DNA of 64,000 bases from an uncultured Flavobacteriaceae bacterium (GCA_947494715.1 CANLWG010000006.1:124001-188000); one strand, 5' to 3'. Shown: positions 34,985 to 45,293, counted from the stretch's first letter. The notes: generated by a model from the letters alone, not told the origin. Program-made: numbers and translations.

Positions 34985-36304
34985 ATGTTTTCCAAAAACC
35001 ATTTAATTGTATTGACGTTAGTTCTAATAATCGTATCATGTAAAACAGATGATAATGAAATTATGAACAATGCGCCTTTAGTTACAGCACAAACCTTTTC
35101 AATCGATGAAAACGGTGTGGAAGATGATATTATGGGAAAGGTAATAGCAACGGATACCGATGGAGATAATCTAACTTTTTCGTTGAGCAGTAACCCAGAT
35201 GGTCTTTTTAAAATTAACGATGATGGTGAAATAAGCCTGACATCAAACAGCGTTTTAGATTATGAAACCACAACAAGCTATGTTATCACTGTTGAGGTAA
35301 GCGATGGTTCACTTTCGGCAACGGCGGATGTAACGATCAATGTCTTGGATATTGTAGAGCAATTGCCATTCATTACAACATGGATTACGTCTGTTCCCAA
35401 TGAAACGATAACCATACCGACCAATACTAACCTTACTTATAACTACTCTGTAGATTGGGGAGACGGTACTACAAGTCACAATCAAACAACTGATGCTATA
35501 CACACCTATGCAAGTACAGGTACTCACGAAATAGCTATTACAGGAGATTTCCCCGCTATTTTATTTCAGGGCATTGGGGATAAGGATAAAATACAGAGTA
35601 TAAAACAATGGGGTAGTATTGAGTGGCAATCCATGAATCGTGCCTTTTTTGGTTGCTCCCAACTTATCTACGAAGCCACTGATGTCCCTGATTTAACCTC
35701 TGTAACGGATATGTTTTCCATGTTCTTTCTTGCCACATCATTTAATGGTAATTTAAACAATTGGGATGTAGGTAATGTAACAATTACGCGTTCCATGTTT
35801 TGGGGTGCGACTTCTTTTAATGGTGATATAAGTGACTGGGATGTAAGTAGTGTGACAAATATGGCCTCAATGTTCTTAGGGGATTCGTCCTTTAATCAGG
35901 ATTTAAGTGACTGGGATGTTAGCAATGTTACAAACATGGCCTTTATGTTTAATAACGCCACCTTATTCAATGGTGATATAAGTAAATGGGATGTAAGCAG
36001 CGTAGCAATAATGGAAGGAATGTTTCAGGAGGCAACTTCGTTCAATGGCGATTTAAGCGATTGGGATGTAAGCGGAGTAGCACTGATGCAGCGTATGTTT
36101 AGTTTTGCGACTTCTTTTAATGGTGATATAAGTGACTGGGATGTTAACATGGTATCCAACATGGATAGAATGTTCGAAGAAGCAATTTCATTTAATCAAG
36201 ATCTTTCAGGTTGGAATACGGAAAATGTATCGTTTTGTTCATTTTTTGCCACAGGTTCCGGGCTAACCGCCTCTCAATTACCTACTCAAGGAACATGTTT
36301 CTAG
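34985..36304 (+). CDS. BspA-like (DUF285) surface lipoprotein with cadherin-like domain
   Basis: 439-residue surface lipoprotein with lipobox IIVSC. Residues ~30-115 are a cadherin-like domain (VIATDTDGDNLTFSLSSN, TADVTINVLD); residues ~130-195 a PKD-like domain (YSVDWGDGTT, HTYASTGTHEIAI). From ~210 there are about seven BspA/DUF285 units of ~25 residues (SFNGDISDWDVSSVTNMASMF). Such proteins mediate binding to surfaces. The architecture is a short version of the protein at 57028-60330. Confidence 0.85.
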   Translation: MFSKNHLIVLTLVLIIVSCKTDDNEIMNNAPLVTAQTFSIDENGVEDDIMGKVIATDTDGDNLTFSLSSNPDGLFKINDDGEISLTSNSVLDYETTTSYVITVEVSDGSLSATADVTINVLDIVEQLPFITTWITSVPNETITIPTNTNLTYNYSVDWGDGTTSHNQTTDAIHTYASTGTHEIAITGDFPAILFQGIGDKDKIQSIKQWGSIEWQSMNRAFFGCSQLIYEATDVPDLTSVTDMFSMFFLATSFNGNLNNWDVGNVTITRSMFWGATSFNGDISDWDVSSVTNMASMFLGDSSFNQDLSDWDVSNVTNMAFMFNNATLFNGDISKWDVSSVAIMEGMFQEATSFNGDLSDWDVSGVALMQRMFSFATSFNGDISDWDVNMVSNMDRMFEEAISFNQDLSGWNTENVSFCSFFATGSGLTASQLPTQGTCF

Positions 36305-36716
36305 AAAATAATGAAAATTGAAAAGTTTCCAAAATCATGTTCAAACATCTCAATAGAAATAAACTCCAATCCCTACAGGGCTGGTTCCGGAGGATTCAAA
36401 CCTAGGACAGAGTTTAATCTAAACTGACTGCCAAAGACAATATATTCCCCTTTTAACTTCAGCTGACATAATAAGTGTTTATTCATGCCTTATCTATGGT
36501 TTTTAATGGTATTCATGCATCTCCTTTGTCGATATCATTGCCTTTTAAGAAGAAATTTTTTGTAAGTGCTGTCAAACTAGGCCAGCGCTTCAGCTCGCTA
36601 AAAAAAGAAAGGGTCTACCAGACCTTTTCTTTTTTGCCGTCAAAGATGAAAAATTAGAGGTCGGTATCGTTTCCACTATTTTTTGGTTATTTTGGGGTAC
36701 TACCAAAATCATAACT
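36305..36716. repeat. Non-coding stretch with partial repeat R6
   Basis: No gene. It has the GTGTTTATTCATG...GGTATTCATGCATC module (36475-36520), TCATTGCCTTTTAAGAAG (36536-36553) and the hairpin at 36601-36635, all in the same order as in R5 and R9. The cruciform core is missing. Confidence 0.7.
36601..36635 (+). terminator. Terminator-like hairpin inside repeat R6
   Basis: 16-bp stem with loop ACC and A/T-rich ends, nearly the same as at 30500-30532. It lies 300 nt after the BspA-like gene and could end its transcript. Confidence 0.55.
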
Positions 36717-38939
36717 ATGAAGCCCAGTCTATTCCTCCCAATTTTTTTACTCCTAACATTTTCTTCTCCTTCGCAGGAAACCCTAAGGCTTGAAGATATG
36801 TATACGCACGGAACCTATGACGCAAAGGGATATGGACCCGTACGATGGATGAAGGACAATACCGGCTATTCCACCTTAGAGAGAAACCCGGAATTTGGAG
36901 GAAACGATATCATACGCTATGAGGCCAGATCGGGAAAGAGGTCTGTATTAGTGTCGGCGGAAAAGTTAATACCACCTGGTGAATCCGCGCCCTTGCCCAT
37001 TCGGAGTTACGAATGGTCATTGGATAACTCAAAATTGTTGATCTTCACCAATACACAAAAAGTTTGGCGCTACCATACCCGAGGGGATTATTGGGTCTTG
37101 GACATCGCATCTGGTTCATTAACACAGATGGGGAAATCCATGGAGCCCAGTACCCTGATGTTCGCCAAGTTTTCACCGGATGCCTCAAGGGTCGGCTACG
37201 TTAGTAAGAATAATATATATGTGGATGATCTGGAATCCGGCCAAACCACCCAAATTACATTTGATGGTAATGCCACTATTATCAATGGTACTTTTGATTG
37301 GGTCTATGAGGAAGAATTGTCGTGTAGGGATGGTTTTCGATGGAGTCCGGATGGGGAACAAATCGCCTATTGGCAGTCCAATACCAAGAACATCGGCACA
37401 TTTTATATGATCAATAATGTGGACTCCATTTATTCCAAGCCGCTTCCGCTTCCGTATCCTAAAGTAGGCACTAAAAATTCCGAGGTGAAAGTGGGAGTCG
37501 TCAATGCCAATGGTGGGGATACTCAATGGTTTACCATTCCTGGTGATCCCACGAATACCTATTTGGCCCGGATGGATTTTATTCCCAATTCCGATGAAGT
37601 AATGATCCAACAATTAAATAGGAGGCAGAACTCCAATACGGTTTGGATCGGGGATACAAAAAGCATGGAGCTCCGTACGATTTTCACCGACAAGGACGAT
37701 GCCTGGTTGGATATACATGACAATATTATGTGGTTGGAGAACGGGGAATTTTTCACCTGGACCAGCGAAAAGGACGGTTGGTTACACTTGTACAAAGTAT
37801 CTCGCGATGGGAAACAATGGAGTACCATTACCAAGGGAAATATGGACGTGGTCCGGATCAATTGTATCGACCCCAAAGGAGGCTACGTGTATTACATCGC
37901 TTCGCCCGATAATTATACCCAACGCTATTTGTATCGAAGTAAGATCGATGGCAACAGCGCTCCGGAGCGGGTTAGTCCCAAACATCAATTGGGGCAACAT
38001 GCTTATCAAATTTCGGCGGATGCCCAATACGCCATTCATACATTCCAAAATGCAACTACGCCAAATGTAATCTCCTTGATTAATTTGCAGAAGCATAGGC
38101 CCATCCGAATCCTGGAAGACAACGAAGCATTGGCAAACAAAGTCAATGCGCTAGGTCTGACACCCAAGGAGTTCATTAAAATAGATATAGGCGAGGTGGT
38201 ATTTGATGCCTGGATGATCAAGCCCGTTAATTTTAAACCGGAAAAAAAATACCCTATTATCTTTTATGTCTATGGGGAACCGGCGGGATCCACGGTTCAA
38301 GATACCTGGCAAGGTGGGGATTTATGGCATCATTATCTCGGGCAACGGGGCTATGTTGTCGTTAGCATTGATAACAGGGGTACAAAGACGCCGAGGGGTC
38401 GGGATTGGCGGAAATCCATTTATGGCCAAATCGGAATTTTGGCGGCGCATGACCAAGCTGCTGCGGCCCAACAAATATTCAGAACCTACCCGTTTATCGA
38501 TACCGATAAAGTGGGTATTTGGGGCTGGAGCGGTGGCGGTCAAATGACCATGAACTGCTTGTTCAGATATCCGGAAATCTACAATTCGGGATTAGCTGTG
38601 GCCTTTGTAGCCGATCAAAGACTGTATGACAATATTTATCAAGAGCGGTACATGGGCCTATTGGAGGACAATGAAGCAAATTACATAGCGGGTTCACCCA
38701 TAACCCACGCCAAAAAATTGAAAGGGAACCTCATGATTATACATGGAACGGCCGACGACAATGTACACTATCAGAGTTTTGAACGATTGACCAACGAACT
38801 CATCAAACACAACAAAATGTTTGATATGATGTCCTACCCCATGCGGTCCCACCGCATAAACGAGCGTGAGAACACTACATTGCATCTTAGGGAAACCATG
38901 GAAAGGTATTGGAAGCGTGTTATGAACTTAAACAAGTAA
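36717..38939 (+). CDS. S9 family peptidase (dipeptidyl peptidase IV-like)
   Basis: 740-residue exported serine peptidase that removes N-terminal dipeptides. A signal peptide ends in SPSQE. The N-terminal eight-bladed propeller carries the substrate-anchoring pair in DWVYEEELSCRDGF. The C-terminal alpha/beta hydrolase has Ser in GIWGWSGGGQMT, Asp in HGTADDNVHYQ and His in PMRSHRINE. Length and motifs fit DPP-IV. Likely used in peptide nutrition. Convergent with the DUF1080 gene, 13 nt apart. Confidence 0.93.
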   Translation: MKPSLFLPIFLLLTFSSPSQETLRLEDMYTHGTYDAKGYGPVRWMKDNTGYSTLERNPEFGGNDIIRYEARSGKRSVLVSAEKLIPPGESAPLPIRSYEWSLDNSKLLIFTNTQKVWRYHTRGDYWVLDIASGSLTQMGKSMEPSTLMFAKFSPDASRVGYVSKNNIYVDDLESGQTTQITFDGNATIINGTFDWVYEEELSCRDGFRWSPDGEQIAYWQSNTKNIGTFYMINNVDSIYSKPLPLPYPKVGTKNSEVKVGVVNANGGDTQWFTIPGDPTNTYLARMDFIPNSDEVMIQQLNRRQNSNTVWIGDTKSMELRTIFTDKDDAWLDIHDNIMWLENGEFFTWTSEKDGWLHLYKVSRDGKQWSTITKGNMDVVRINCIDPKGGYVYYIASPDNYTQRYLYRSKIDGNSAPERVSPKHQLGQHAYQISADAQYAIHTFQNATTPNVISLINLQKHRPIRILEDNEALANKVNALGLTPKEFIKIDIGEVVFDAWMIKPVNFKPEKKYPIIFYVYGEPAGSTVQDTWQGGDLWHHYLGQRGYVVVSIDNRGTKTPRGRDWRKSIYGQIGILAAHDQAAAAQQIFRTYPFIDTDKVGIWGWSGGGQMTMNCLFRYPEIYNSGLAVAFVADQRLYDNIYQERYMGLLEDNEANYIAGSPITHAKKLKGNLMIIHGTADDNVHYQSFERLTNELIKHNKMFDMMSYPMRSHRINERENTTLHLRETMERYWKRVMNLNK

Positions 38940-38952
38940 TTGGTGGAATTTG

Positions 38953-39726
38953 CTACAGCTCCCGGATTTTCATATTGCGGAACCAAGCCTCAAAATACCA
39001 GTTCTGTAGCGCAATCTTCCCTTTGGTCACTTTACCGAAACCAGGTGCGTCCTTAAAACCAGATGCGTTAATTTTATTTGTCCAATCCATTGACGTTAAA
39101 TCCTCTTCTGCGGTTAGCGTACCATTGAGGTAGAATTTAATTTTACCCTCTTGTTGAATAATCCTGGCGGTATTCCATTGCCCAGTAGGCTTGGCCTCAA
39201 CTTGGTTTAATTGAGGTGATAATCCCCAAAGACAACCGGGCCGTTTCATAGGTGTTTTAGTATCCATATGGGCAGGCTCCAATAGTTGGTATTCTGGTCC
39301 TGTCTGGTAGGTAGCCGTATATTCCGGGGACTCCTGTACATTAATGAAAACACCTCCGTTTCCTCGGAGGGCCATCTGCCAGTCAAACACCAGCTCGTAG
39401 TTTTCAAATTCCTTATCGGTCACCAAATCCCCAAAGACTTTGGTTTCATCGGTGGCATTACAAAAAATTTGGCCTTTCTGTACTTCCCATGCTGAAAATC
39501 GGGTCGAGTCCGGGTTATTGTAAAGATGCCAACCCTTAAGGGTTTTACCATCAAAAAGCAACTCCCAACCCTGCTCTTTTTCTATATCGAGCAATTGATT
39601 GTGAACCTTGTTCTTGGTGGCCAGCTCCTTGGAACGTGAAATCTGGAATTTCTTGTTTTGGTCGGTCTTACAAGAGACACCGATAAGCAGTGCTATCAGT
39701 AAAATAAAAAGGGAATTTCTAGCCAT
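38953..39726 (-). CDS. DUF1080 (3-keto-disaccharide hydrolase-like) lipoprotein
   Basis: 257-residue lipoprotein with lipobox IGVSC. The concanavalin-like DUF1080 domain is obvious: GWELLFDGKTLKGWHLYNN, FENYELVFDWQMALRGNGGVFINV, GCLWGLSP and FKDAPGFGKVTKGKIALQNW. Members act on 3-keto-glycosides or bind glycans. A role in periplasmic sugar handling is likely, but no 3-dehydrogenase partner is adjacent. Confidence 0.9.
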   Translation of the reverse strand: MARNSLFILLIALLIGVSCKTDQNKKFQISRSKELATKNKVHNQLLDIEKEQGWELLFDGKTLKGWHLYNNPDSTRFSAWEVQKGQIFCNATDETKVFGDLVTDKEFENYELVFDWQMALRGNGGVFINVQESPEYTATYQTGPEYQLLEPAHMDTKTPMKRPGCLWGLSPQLNQVEAKPTGQWNTARIIQQEGKIKFYLNGTLTAEEDLTSMDWTNKINASGFKDAPGFGKVTKGKIALQNWYFEAWFRNMKIREL

Positions 39727-40068
39727 TTTTTAGTTATGTAATAGTGTACGTAGTATTCTGGTATGGAAGCACATCTTTTTAAGATAAACCATGTAATTAG
39801 TATAAACAAATAGTCAGGAAAAATAAGGAAGATTGCGGTTTAATGGAAGTAACCGAACGATTTTTTTGAATCTTAGTTTATAGGGGAATTTATACATTTT
39901 CCACGTTTCCCTATAAAGTATCCCGTATTTGATATAATAGTAGATATAACAACACGTTTGTGCTTCATATCGTCAACGATTTGGTCACAACAGTTTTACA
40001 GGAATTTCCGCTCATAACCTTCAACAACGAAGCTTTTGATGGCCAGTAATCTCAATCTGTTTTATGAA
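39727..40068. repeat. Non-coding stretch with isolated hairpin module R7
   Basis: No gene. 39918-40000 is a copy of the inner hairpin of the structured repeat (CCCGTATTTGATATAATAG, apex ACAACACGTTTGTG, CATATCGTCAACGATT, AGTTTTAC) without the outer modules. The arms are more diverged than in R1 and R3. Confidence 0.65.
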
Positions 40069-40938
40069 TTATTGTTTGGGTCTGAGATTCTCAATAATCT
40101 TCGCATCTACCCACATTCTATCATAAGGTGGGTCACAGCGGGGGCAATAGGAAAGATATTTTCCGTCTGGCGTTACGTATCCTCCGCCATCCTCACCTTC
40201 TGTGTTTATTATATCCCCGAAGTTAATGGCAGCGCCCCATGAGCCATCTGGCTGTCGAAAACAGATGTACATATCACTATCACCATAACCGCCCTCTCTT
40301 TCACTATCCCAAATAATATAGGATTCATCTGGAGCTATGAAGGGATGAGCGGTCCATTTACCAGTGTTGATCTCTTCGCCGAAGGGTTTCGGTGCTTCAC
40401 GCTTGCCGTTTATCAGTCGTGAATATCGAAGAATACCATCTCCGTTTGTGCCTACCTCGTCAAAAACCAAGGTTCCTTTAGAAGAGGCCGTAAGACGCAT
40501 AATTCGGATAGAATCATAAGGTGCACCAAGACTTTTTATCTCTGACCAACCGGAGTCGGTTCGTTCTATATATTTATCCTTTGAATACATAATATCACCA
40601 CCCGTAGCATAGAAATTGTATTTCTTCCAGACACGGTTTTCCTTACGGAAACTGATAACGAGAGGGCGAAAGGGCGCGTCAAGAGAAGAGGTGAAATAAA
40701 ACTCTTCCATGCCTGGAGCGTGAATACCTCCTAGCTCCCAGCCTTTTTGGGACATACTACCTGGTGCAAACGGTTCTGCTACCATACCTGGGGGCTTTAA
40801 CCCAAAATAGAGACCCTCTTTAGACGGCGAATCATCATCTTTTGTACGCTGTTCTTGAATGTTGCAGGCACTTAAGAATAGAGCTGATACAAGTATTGAA
40901 AGTATATAGTTGCAATTTTTTATTGTTTGGATTTTCAT
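40069..40938 (-). CDS. PD40/TolB-propeller-like lipoprotein
   Basis: 289-residue lipoprotein with lipobox FLSAC. Repeats such as HPFIAPDESYIIWDSEREGGYGDSDMY and GGYVTPDGKYLSYCPR are PD40 (WD40-like) propeller units. Often found with peptidases or secretion components in Bacteroidota, but no specific role can be given. It lies 10 nt downstream of the serine hydrolase gene on the same strand, so probably co-transcribed. Confidence 0.75.
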   Translation of the reverse strand: MKIQTIKNCNYILSILVSALFLSACNIQEQRTKDDDSPSKEGLYFGLKPPGMVAEPFAPGSMSQKGWELGGIHAPGMEEFYFTSSLDAPFRPLVISFRKENRVWKKYNFYATGGDIMYSKDKYIERTDSGWSEIKSLGAPYDSIRIMRLTASSKGTLVFDEVGTNGDGILRYSRLINGKREAPKPFGEEINTGKWTAHPFIAPDESYIIWDSEREGGYGDSDMYICFRQPDGSWGAAINFGDIINTEGEDGGGYVTPDGKYLSYCPRCDPPYDRMWVDAKIIENLRPKQ

Positions 40939-40948
40939 ACCACTGCTA

Positions 40949-42145
40949 TTACTTCATAAATGCCGGAAGGATCCGCTCTGCGGTGAGTTGCAGGGTACTG
41001 TTCTCACGATCATGAGCGGTAACCACGATCATTAGATTAAGCTCTTCGATCAGAATGATATACTGGCCGCCACCCCCTTGAGCCGATGCGCTATAATAGC
41101 TTTTAGAACCATGTTTTAAATCGGCATTCCACCAGAAATATCCGTACCCCTGATGAGACACATCTTCGCCGCCACCGAAGACATCATCATCGCCCGTATA
41201 GAGTATCGGGCTGATTGATTTCACGATAAATGCTTCCGGGACCAGCTGTTCGCCTTTCCATTTACCCTTGTTCATGGCCAAAGTTCCTAACTTAACCATA
41301 TCGCGCGAGGTTACGCTCGATCTCCATCCCGCTGCCGGCAGGCTGCTAACCTCAGTTAGCCAACCATAATTGGTAATACCCATTTTACCGAAGAATTCAT
41401 TTTTAATAAAGTCTTCGGCGGTGCCCGGTACGACGGCGTCAATTACTTGCATGACCAGGTTTGGATTGTAGTTGCCATATTTAAAGTGCTGAGACGCTGC
41501 CGTAATAGGCGCGCTGTTCTCCAAAAGCTTCTGAACCAGGCCCTGGCCCTTTAAGGCAGCGGGATTTTTCTCGAATTCTTCGCTCTGTTCTTTACTAATG
41601 CCAAGTCCCCCCCGCATAGTCAACGCCTGGTGCAGGGTGATTAGCTCTGTACCCTCCACAAATTTTGCGGGATCCAGTTCTTTGAGAAAACTGACCAACG
41701 GTTTGTCCAGATCGGCCATGGTCAGATACCCCAGCTGGATAGCTCGGCCAAGTAACAGGCTGGTGTAGGCCTTGGTAGCCGATGCTTGCGGGTGCGGCAG
41801 ATTGATACGACCACGTGCATAATAGGATTCAAAGAGGAGCTTGCCCCTGTGGGCAATAAGAAAGCTATCGAACTTACCATGTTTATCATCGGCAATCTCC
41901 TGCACCAGGGTAAGAATCATCGCTTTATTGCCACCATCGATGCCCAATTCACCCACGGGGATACCATCTTTTCTATCTCTTGGCGCTGCATCGATAAAGG
42001 CTTCCTTCAGATCAGGAATATCCCTGAACGGGAGCGTGGCTTCGGCGGCTGTAGCCTCCGGTGCGCGGCTATCACTTTGTTGGGCAAAGCTACTATTTGC
42101 TAGTATAAGAAGCATTAAAAGTAGTAGTCCTGTTTTGTTTTTCAT
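40949..42145 (-). CDS. Serine hydrolase, class C beta-lactamase/PBP4* family
   Basis: 398-residue exported protein with a signal peptide ending in SSFAQ. The SxxK motif is S122-A-T-K125 and the YxN motif Y223-G-N225, so the active site looks complete. Such enzymes are esterases, D-amino-acid peptidases or carboxypeptidases; beta-lactamase activity is possible but not implied. The codon choice is visibly more GC-rich than in flanking genes, hinting at acquisition from another lineage. Confidence 0.85.
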   Translation of the reverse strand: MKNKTGLLLLMLLILANSSFAQQSDSRAPEATAAEATLPFRDIPDLKEAFIDAAPRDRKDGIPVGELGIDGGNKAMILTLVQEIADDKHGKFDSFLIAHRGKLLFESYYARGRINLPHPQASATKAYTSLLLGRAIQLGYLTMADLDKPLVSFLKELDPAKFVEGTELITLHQALTMRGGLGISKEQSEEFEKNPAALKGQGLVQKLLENSAPITAASQHFKYGNYNPNLVMQVIDAVVPGTAEDFIKNEFFGKMGITNYGWLTEVSSLPAAGWRSSVTSRDMVKLGTLAMNKGKWKGEQLVPEAFIVKSISPILYTGDDDVFGGGEDVSHQGYGYFWWNADLKHGSKSYYSASAQGGGGQYIILIEELNLMIVVTAHDRENSTLQLTAERILPAFMK

Positions 42146-42330
42146 CGTTTTTAATTTTTAAATGGACAAAAAAGGCATCTAGATCAGATGAATTTATTCG
42201 TTTTGTTTTACAAACTTGGTTCTTGATTTCCATCTATCCAATCTATATTGCGCCAACTGCTCTATATCCTAATGAACGACTCTAAGAAGACATCTATAAT
42301 GGTTATCTTACATCAGTAATACCGCCAAAA

Positions 42331-44004
42331 ATGAGCTTGAGATTTTTGCCCTGTCCTCTATTCGTATTGCTACTTTTGGCATCTTGTTCTCAAAGTCCTG
42401 TTTTCAAGGAATATGAGACCGTATTCCAGGTTGGAGATCAACAGGAATGGGCCGCCAAAGACCTGAATGATCAGTACTGGGAAAAAGGAAAACCAATTGT
42501 GGTGGGTGGTCAGATTTACTGGTCCCGGACTCCAATTGATATTTTGAAGGCCCCAGGGCCATTACATCCCTATGGAATCCAGCTGGATGTTTATGGAGAG
42601 TATGAGGTTTTTTGGGATGGGGTGTTGATTGGAAAAAATGGGAATCCAGGTCAGGAAGCGGTTCTACCGCCTGAAGGTAAAATGTGGGCCACATTTAGTA
42701 TTCCTACCCATCTGACAGAAGAGGGCGAACATGTTCTGGCCATACGCTCAAGTCTTTATTATTTCCCGGATCATTCCGGAATATGGGGGTTAGAGATGGA
42801 CTATTACGACGACCTATTAAACGATCGACTTATCGAATCTTCCTATATGCATCTCTTTGCAGGAGCCTTTCTTATCGCCTCTTTCTATTTTCTATTACTC
42901 TTTCTAAGTGACAAAAAGGAGTATGCAACACTGATTTTCAGTATTAGCTGTTTTCTCTTTTTTATCCTGATATTGGCAGAGTTCAGTAAAGCCTATATGC
43001 CCATCCATTACAGTATGCATATTATACGCTTACAGATCATAGGCATTCTGATGCTTGGCATTTCTTTTTTGATTCCGTTCTATTTTTCCATGCAGTTTCC
43101 TTTCCCCAAACGAAAATTGCTGCTGACCATTTACGCAGGTGTTCTATTGTTCTTTTTCCTATCAAGATATGTCTTCGAATTGACAGCCAATAATATGGTT
43201 TTAAGCATGTGGTTGTTTTCATTTGGGATTGTCGTGTTTGGGGTTCATAAAAAGATGAAAGGTGCTCGTCTCGTACTGTTAACACTCCTACTATCCGTGC
43301 CTATAGGTTTTGTCACTCCCTTTAACAAAAGCCTATTCGCAGGTTTCAGCCTTATTCTTCTTGGTATGTTTTATTTGCTTTCTCTCAGAATCAAAGAACA
43401 GCGATTAGCCTATGAAAATTCTTTGGTCCAATCCACTCGCCTTCGTTTGGAATTATTAAAAAAGAATATTCAACCACATTTTCTAATGAATACGCTTACT
43501 TCGTTAATCGATTGGATAGAAGAGGCACCTAAAAAAGGCGTTTTGTTTATAGAAGCCTTAGCCAAAGAATTTGATCTTTTTAATCAGATTGAAAACAAAA
43601 CATTAATACCAATTACTCAAGAAATAGAACTTTGTCGTACACATTTGGATATTATGGAGTATCGGAAAGAAGTAAACTATGCCTGGGAAGAAGAAGGCAT
43701 AGATCCTCAGCAAAAAATACCACCTGGAATTCTTCATACTTTATTGGAAAACGGAATTACGCATAGCATGCCTCTGGAAGGTAACAGTATCAAATTTAAA
43801 CTGATTTTTGAATCGAATAGTGATTATAGATGTTATACATTTTTAACATTTGCTGCTGTGAGACAAGAAGCGAATAATAAAAAAGAAGGCACAGGGCTGC
43901 AGTATATCAAGGCTCGACTTACTGAGAGTTATCATGAGCAATGGGAACTTACCTCAGAACCCGTAAATCATGGTTGGAAAAACACTATAAAAATACGTTC
44001 TTAA
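42331..44004 (+). CDS. LytS/YehU-type sensor histidine kinase with 7TM-like sensor
   Basis: 557-residue membrane kinase. The N-terminus is lipoprotein-like (LLASC). Residues ~25-165 form a periplasmic domain, followed by seven hydrophobic spans (~172-352), the 7TMR-DISM arrangement. The kinase domain has His383 in NIQPHFLMNTLTSL, the N-box LLENGITHS (Asn474) and a G-box GTGLQYIKARL (520-530). It is 4 nt upstream of its LytTR partner. Signal unknown. Confidence 0.88.
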   Translation: MSLRFLPCPLFVLLLLASCSQSPVFKEYETVFQVGDQQEWAAKDLNDQYWEKGKPIVVGGQIYWSRTPIDILKAPGPLHPYGIQLDVYGEYEVFWDGVLIGKNGNPGQEAVLPPEGKMWATFSIPTHLTEEGEHVLAIRSSLYYFPDHSGIWGLEMDYYDDLLNDRLIESSYMHLFAGAFLIASFYFLLLFLSDKKEYATLIFSISCFLFFILILAEFSKAYMPIHYSMHIIRLQIIGILMLGISFLIPFYFSMQFPFPKRKLLLTIYAGVLLFFFLSRYVFELTANNMVLSMWLFSFGIVVFGVHKKMKGARLVLLTLLLSVPIGFVTPFNKSLFAGFSLILLGMFYLLSLRIKEQRLAYENSLVQSTRLRLELLKKNIQPHFLMNTLTSLIDWIEEAPKKGVLFIEALAKEFDLFNQIENKTLIPITQEIELCRTHLDIMEYRKEVNYAWEEEGIDPQQKIPPGILHTLLENGITHSMPLEGNSIKFKLIFESNSDYRCYTFLTFAAVRQEANNKKEGTGLQYIKARLTESYHEQWELTSEPVNHGWKNTIKIRS

Positions 44005-44008
44005 GGAA

Positions 44009-44707
44009 ATGGACATTTTAATAGTTGAAGATGAATCAAGAATTGCCAAGAGAATCGAACGTATGACTCGTGCTATTCTTGGTGATGCCTTACAATCCTT
44101 AACCCATATTAATACACTCCATGAGGCATTGGGATTTATTGAAAACAATTCATTAGACCTTGTTCTTTTGGATTTAAATCTTAACGGCAACAGTGGTTTT
44201 GACTTGCTTACTACCGCAGTTTCCCAATCGTTTCATACGATCATTATTTCCGCCTATAAAGATCAAGCAATTACTGCTTTTGAACATGGGGTCTTAGATT
44301 TTGTACCTAAACCTTTTAACCAAGATAGGTTGGCGCAAGCTTTTAATCGGGTAAATACTAAAGAAAAAACAGAAAACAACAAGATTAAATTTTTGGCTAT
44401 AAAAAAAAGAGGCAGGATACAGCTAGTGCCTATTGAAGATTTAATTTACATAAAAGGAGCTGGTGCCTATACTGAACTATTTCTAGCAGATGGAAATAAA
44501 GAATTGCATGATAAGTCACTCGAAAAGTTAGAACAGCTGTTATCGTATTCTTTTGAGCGCATCCACAAATCATACTTAGTAAAGATGTCTGAGATAACTA
44601 ACATAAGTGTGGCATCCGGAAGTAAATATATAGCCGAGCTAAAAAACGGGGCGCGTATCCCTATTGGAAGAACCAAGTACAAAGATCTAAAGGCGAAGTG
44701 GCTTTAA
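44009..44707 (+). CDS. LytTR-family response regulator
   Basis: 232-residue response regulator. The receiver domain has the acidic pocket EDE (7-9), phospho-acceptor Asp55 in LVLLDLNLNG, and Lys in VPKPFNQD. Residues ~130-232 are a LytTR DNA-binding domain (IYIKGAGAYTELFLADGN, FERIHKSYLVKMSEI, RIPIGRTKYKDL). Paired with the upstream kinase. Target genes are not evident. Confidence 0.92.
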   Translation: MDILIVEDESRIAKRIERMTRAILGDALQSLTHINTLHEALGFIENNSLDLVLLDLNLNGNSGFDLLTTAVSQSFHTIIISAYKDQAITAFEHGVLDFVPKPFNQDRLAQAFNRVNTKEKTENNKIKFLAIKKRGRIQLVPIEDLIYIKGAGAYTELFLADGNKELHDKSLEKLEQLLSYSFERIHKSYLVKMSEITNISVASGSKYIAELKNGARIPIGRTKYKDLKAKWL

Positions 44708-45293
44708 ACTAGCTTTGGTCTAATCTTCAAGAATAAAATTTTCAATCAAGATTGGTTACGGAACACCTTATTAAAAGGAGTATTTAATTACTTTCCCATT
44801 CCATACACTTTCGCCTCCCCCACTCTGTGGGTTTGGCAAAACAGTATTCCATTATATTTTCAAAGAGATTTTTGGCATAACTTTTCAGACGCTACAATTT
44901 TTAAAGAATAAGATTTTTTAAAAATTTAGGCGAGTTGGGGCGATGGCAAAAGCTTTGCTTCTCCAAAGCAAAGAATCATAATCTGAGAACATTATGGAAC
45001 AAACATATCAGTAATTTGTGCATAGCCTGCTGGGGCTATTTTACCAAAATTGAGTTATGGTGCTTTAACGGGTATTATAAATTATGTCAAGAGAATGACC
45101 GTTAAACACAGCTTGAATGGAAATCTAAGATTTATATTTGCTACGTACCAATGCCACGGCATAATTTTAAGCAGCTAGAGAATCTTCTAAAAATTGAGCA
45201 GATTGGAGTGCTGGTGAAACAAAAAGACACTCATTTCATTTCTTCTATTGCTTTAACCAAAATTTTATAAGACCAACTAGCATGTATGTAACT
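44708..45293. repeat. Non-coding stretch with repeat R8
   Basis: No gene. C/T-rich module (CCATACACTTTCGCCTCCC, ~44803), CAGTATTCCATTA (~44842), a CTTTGCTTctccAAAGCAAAG hairpin (44953-44973), then TCATAATCTGAG and ACATTATGGAAC as a degraded cruciform left arm. A possible right end (AAATTATGTCAAG) is near 45080. Order and orientation match R2-R4. Confidence 0.65.

Noticed and set aside
40949-42145. Calling the serine hydrolase an antibiotic-resistance beta-lactamase
   Set aside because: SxxK and YxN motifs are shared by esterases and peptidases of the family; length and context give no support for beta-lactam hydrolysis.
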